Assembly: GCF_000004195.4 (NCBI RefSeq)
Contig: NC_030678.2
Coordinates: forward strand, 89,006,904-89,070,903
Direction of reading: 5' to 3'
DNA: 64,000 nucleotides
DNA from: Xenopus tropicalis
Taxonomy: Eukaryota; Chordata; Amphibia; Anura; Pipidae
In this document: in pieces, positions 61,061-64,000 of the stretch
Layout: each line of letters starts with the position of its first letter
How positions within the stretch are numbered: position 1 is the stretch's first letter
Notes under the pieces: generated by a model
Database searches by the model: none
What the model saw: only the letters and a program-made list of their open reading frames with translations
Told to the model about the DNA's origin: nothing
Program-made: the position numbers and the translations under genes

Positions 61061-61778
61061 TAGGTGGAAATCGAAACAAGGAAAGGCGGGCACTCCAGAA
61101 CTCAAATAAACGTCTGTAGGAGCTCAAAAAAGGTTGAAGTAAAACAAAAAAGTTTATTTAAACTTATACATAATGCTACAAAGCCTTATGCGTTTCACTA
61201 CCTATGACTAAGTACCCTTTTAAGTACGACACGCGTAAGGCTTTGTAGCATTATGTGTAAGTTTAAAGGAACAGTAACACCAAAAAATGAAAGTGTATAA
61301 AAGTAACTAAAATATAATGTGCTGCTGCCCTGCACTGGTAAAAGTTGTGTGTTTACTTCAGAAAGACTACTATAATTTATATAAATAAGCTGCTATGTAG
61401 CCATGGGGGCAGCCATTCAAAGGAGAAAAGGCACAGGTACATAGCAGATAACAGATAAAACACTATTGTATTCTACAGAACTTATCTGTTATCTGCTATG
61501 TAACCTGTGCCTTTTCTTCTTTTTTCCAGCTTGAATGGCTGCCCCCATGGCTACACAGCAGCTTATTATATCAATTATAGTAGTGTTACTGTAGCAAACA
61601 CACCAGTTTTACCAGTGCAGGGCAACAGTGCATTATATTTTTATTACTTTAAAGCTCTTTCATTTTTTGGTGTTACTGTTCCTTTAAATAAACTTTTTTG
61701 ATTTAACTTCAACTTTTTTGTGCTACTACATATGTTTGAGTTGCGGAGGGCTTGCCTTTCTTTGTTTCAATTTCCTAG
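61061..61778. mobile_element. Hairpin element split by a T2 MITE
   Basis: Left arm TAGGTGGAAATCGAAACAAG, GAAAGGCGGGCACTCC, AGGTTGAAGTAAAACAAAAA. The right arm reads the complement: TTTAACTTCAACTTTTTTG, GGGCTTGCCTTTCTTTG, TTTCAATTTCCTA. The centre near 61205 holds GCCTTATGCGTTTC and ACGCGTAAGGC around a loop. The right arm is interrupted at 61267-61683. Without that insertion the element is about 300 bp and resembles the CGTTTCG-core hairpins elsewhere in the window. Confidence 0.85.
61267..61683. mobile_element. T2-type MITE, intact palindrome with TTAA duplication
   Basis: Ends AGGAACAGTAACACCAAAAA and TTTTTGGTGTTACTGTTCCT match for 27 bases, flanked by TTAA (61263-61266 and 61684-61687). 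The arms stay inverted to the centre (GCAGATAACAGATAA and TTATCTGTTATCTGC). The empty site can be read from the opposite arm of the host hairpin (GTTTATTTAAAC, 61153 onward). 417 bp, non-coding. Confidence 0.95.
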
Positions 61779-61956
61779 ATTGGCTCCTTAAGCTGAAGGT
61801 CTGGGGCATGAGCACCCGGGCCCTTGACTACTATGGGCAAGATTTCTACCTCATTCGCTTAGCGCTATGTATTCCTTTTGTTTTGGATTTTCAAATGATG
61901 TGTGGATATAGGTTATTGTTAAAAACCTTGTCTGTCTACAGATATTATGTACTGTA

Positions 61957-62470
61957 TTAAAGAAGAACTTAAGCTTATTTAAAGTAATAGGCCAGCAATT
62001 TTGCACATTGTGTTTGGGGCTTCTGTACCAGCCCAAGGCTGGTACAGATCTGTGCCTCCAAAGACGCCCCCAGTAGCTCCGCATCTTCTTTTCTGCTGAT
62101 TAACTGCACATGCTCTGTGCTGCTGTCACTTATCTAAGCATAGGGACTGACTCACAATATACTGTATATACAGTAATATAAATATAAATGTCACAATATT
62201 AGACTGATTAGTAAATAATACAGAGTATTAGTATATGAAACCAGAGCAATTAGACCTGTAGCATCAGCTTATATGGCAAACCTCATATTCTGCTTGATGA
62301 TTTGTGACAGCCCTAAGCTTAGCCTTTCAGCAGTAGGATGTTGAGCTCTTGTGACAATTTTGAAGGCCTGAATAATTACTGTTATAGAGATGCTAAACCT
62401 TTAGGCTGGGTCAATAAGTATATACAAATATCATTTCTAGCCATATTTATTTTTAGGGTTTAGTTCTCTT
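61957..62470 (+). mobile_element. T2-type MITE copy, near complete
   Basis: Starts ATTAAAGAAGAACTTAAGC and ends TTTTTAGGGTTTAGTTCTC. Interior segments (GATCTGTGCCTCCAAAGACG, GCACATGCTCTGTGCTGCTG, TAGCATCAGCTTATATGGCA) match 1-539. There is a small inverted pair, ACCAGCCC and GGCTGGT, at about 62028-62045. Ends eroded. Confidence 0.8.
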
Positions 62471-63170
62471 AGTACTAAGTAACCAATTTAGCATCTTGCT
62501 GACACACAGATGTTTCAATAAGGTTCCTCGTGAATAAAACCACAAACAGGGGATCCCACCCCTTTTTTTTTACAGTGTTTACAGATGCTGGATTAAATCT
62601 TGTTAAGACCTGGTGACATAGTATATAAGAATTTCTGACCAAGATGGAAAAATTACGTGCTGTTAAAATTTTCCCTGCTGTTTTTAAGCACATGAGCTAT
62701 TAACTGAGCCAAGCAGGGCAGAGGACAGAGTTTTACTCTGATTGCTGCCTTTGGTCCTTAATTAATATATTCTATATAGAAGACCTACGGTATATCTTTA
62801 GGCATTAAACAGCACTACCACTCTCAAACACAAACACTCTTCAAAAGCAACTTCTAATTACCTTTTATCAGTAAGCTTACAGAAATCAGCTCCTTGGCTT
62901 CATTATACCATTATGTAAGCTGCAGAGGAACGTGGGCATATAACCAAAACATGACATTTGTACTTCAAAGCAAAAATAAAAGTTGCAGTCCTTTTATGCA
63001 AGCTAGTAGACCACTTTTAAGTGCTTAGGAAAAGCAAGTAGCAAAAATATTTAATTAGTATGTGTAGGAGTTTTCAAGGAAAAAGTAAAACAGATAAAGA
63101 AGACAGGAAAGGTGACATTACAAAAATCTATAAATATACAGTGTGTTTATATGTATAATTATAGTTATTA
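62471..63170. other. Unannotated spacer
   Basis: Nothing recognised. Confidence 0.45.
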
Positions 63171-63260
63171 TTATTAACATTTATTTTTAAAGCACCAACA
63201 TATTCCGCAGCGCTGTATAATAAGTGGGTTTTATACATTGGACATACAGAGTTACATAAT
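63171..63260 (-). repeat. Retroposon 3' tail, minus strand
   Basis: ATTTTTAAAGCACCAACATA, TTCCGCAGCGCTGTATAATA and ACATACAGAGTTACATAATA match the tail type seen at 51876. Truncated copy. Confidence 0.65.
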
Positions 63261-63517
63261 ACATTAAAGCTTTAAACATACAGAAAACGTCTTCTTTTAT
63301 TTTATTGTCTTAATGCTTAAACATAACCTTAGTTACTACTAAGGTACTACTAAGGTTATGTTAAAAAAAAGTTACACAATGCGAGAATCCCATTGTTAAT
63401 TTTCAATAAAGCTAAAAAACTCAAATGTTTTAATAAACTGGGAAAATAAGAGAAAATTTTACTTCATACTTACCGAAATTTTCTTTTCCTGGTTACTATG
63501 GGCAGCGTTCACACTAA

Positions 63518-64000
63518 GGGGCACATTTACTAAGACATGAATTCGAATCCGAATTGGGAAAATTTCGATTGGAAAACGAACATTTTGCGACTTTTTCGTA
63601 TTTTTTGCGAATTTTCGGCGCCTTTACGACTTTGTGGAAATTGTCGTGACTTTTTCGTTACCAATACGATTTGCCCGAAAAAACGCGAGTTTTTCGTAGC
63701 CATTACGATGCGCTCGTATCTTGTCGCGACTTTTTCGTATTGAGCGCTCGTAAGCGGCGGCCGAAACTTTCAGACATGATTTTGGAAGCCTCCCATAGGA
63801 CTCAATGGCACCCTGCAGCTCCAACCTGGCCCAAGAAAAGTCACCATACTGAAGCTTGAATGAATCCGAATCTTTCGTACTCGGCGCGAAAGCTGCGGAA
63901 AAGTCGCGACTTTTCGCGCAAGTATTAACGCTACGAAAAAATCGCCAGATTTTGCGCAACATTCGGAATGGCGAAAAAGTCGCAACAATTATCCGAAAAA
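63518..64000. mobile_element. Palindromic TTTACTAA-type MITE, cut by the window edge
   Basis: TAA (63515-63517) followed by GGGGCACATTTACTAAGACA, then AATTCGAATCCGAATTGGGA. The second half reads back through ATTAACGCTACGAAAAAATC and ATTCGGAATGGCGAAAAAGT, words shared with the 46706-47206 element. A relative on the other strand is at 55337-55563. The 112-codon minus-strand frame is a by-product of the repeat. Confidence 0.82.

Noticed and set aside
60744..61109. 121-codon frame with a hydrophobic start
   Set aside because: No recognised family or gene context; its C-terminus runs into a repeat arm.
63321..63361. AACATAACCTTAG...AAGGTTATGTT inverted pair
   Set aside because: Short, isolated and AT-rich, with no evidence of a mobile or regulatory element.
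1..64000. CRISPR array, operons, tRNA or rRNA genes
   Set aside because: None seen; composition and repeats are those of a vertebrate nuclear genome.

Overview
The window reads as vertebrate, almost certainly Xenopus (clawed frog), non-coding nuclear DNA. It is AT-rich, has no recognisable host exon, tRNA or rRNA gene, and is dense in short inverted-repeat DNA transposons of types abundant in Xenopus: TTAA-flanked T2-type MITEs, hAT elements with 8-bp target duplications, and elements with GGGG or AGGT ends and 3-bp TAA/TTA duplications (PIF/Harbinger-like). It also has the ACAGGTATGGGATCC family, CR1-type LINE tails and a tRNA-derived SINE. The species call rests on recognising these repeat types; X. 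tropicalis and X. laevis cannot be separated from this window. The longest open frames (about 90-130 codons) are chance frames or repeat artefacts, with two exceptions described below.

Layout. 0-4 kb: T2-type repeat at the left edge, a long hairpin near 1.1 kb, and a dead Tc1/mariner transposase (2.4-3.6 kb, minus strand) split by a retroposon-like insert with a 13-bp target duplication. 6-10 kb: a Harbinger-like MITE with a GC-rich insertion, a decayed ACAGGTATG element, microsatellites, and a 59-bp direct repeat spaced 1.37 kb. 12-20 kb: two members of the GATTCACTAAAG family (one with an inverted duplicate end), a hairpin repeat and an intact hAT MITE. 22-34 kb: MITE fragments, two LTR-like blocks, a 1.1-kb hAT element with a head-to-head minisatellite, and several intact MITEs. 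36-43 kb: a CR1 tail and a duplicated AT-rich motif about 1.9 kb apart. 44-56 kb: another GATTCACTAAAG element, a three-level nest (SINE, then hAT, then Harbinger-like palindrome), and three further elements with target duplications. 57-64 kb: a 2-kb GATTCACTAAAG element carrying a damaged gene for a Myb/SANT-like protein, then a T2 MITE nested in another hairpin element, and a T2-type and a Harbinger-like copy at the right edge.

How the parts relate. The most informative unit is the 58.68-60.68 kb element. Its ends match the much shorter copies at 12, 18 and 44 kb, so those look like internally deleted relatives. Its Myb/SANT-like reading frame is the kind of accessory DNA-binding protein that PIF/Harbinger elements encode beside their transposase; no transposase is visible here. 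Nested insertions with exact target duplications give a partial relative chronology. I found no clearly new biological system. The strongest leads are the Myb-bearing element, the foldback copy at 18 kb and the paired motif at 40.2/42.1 kb.
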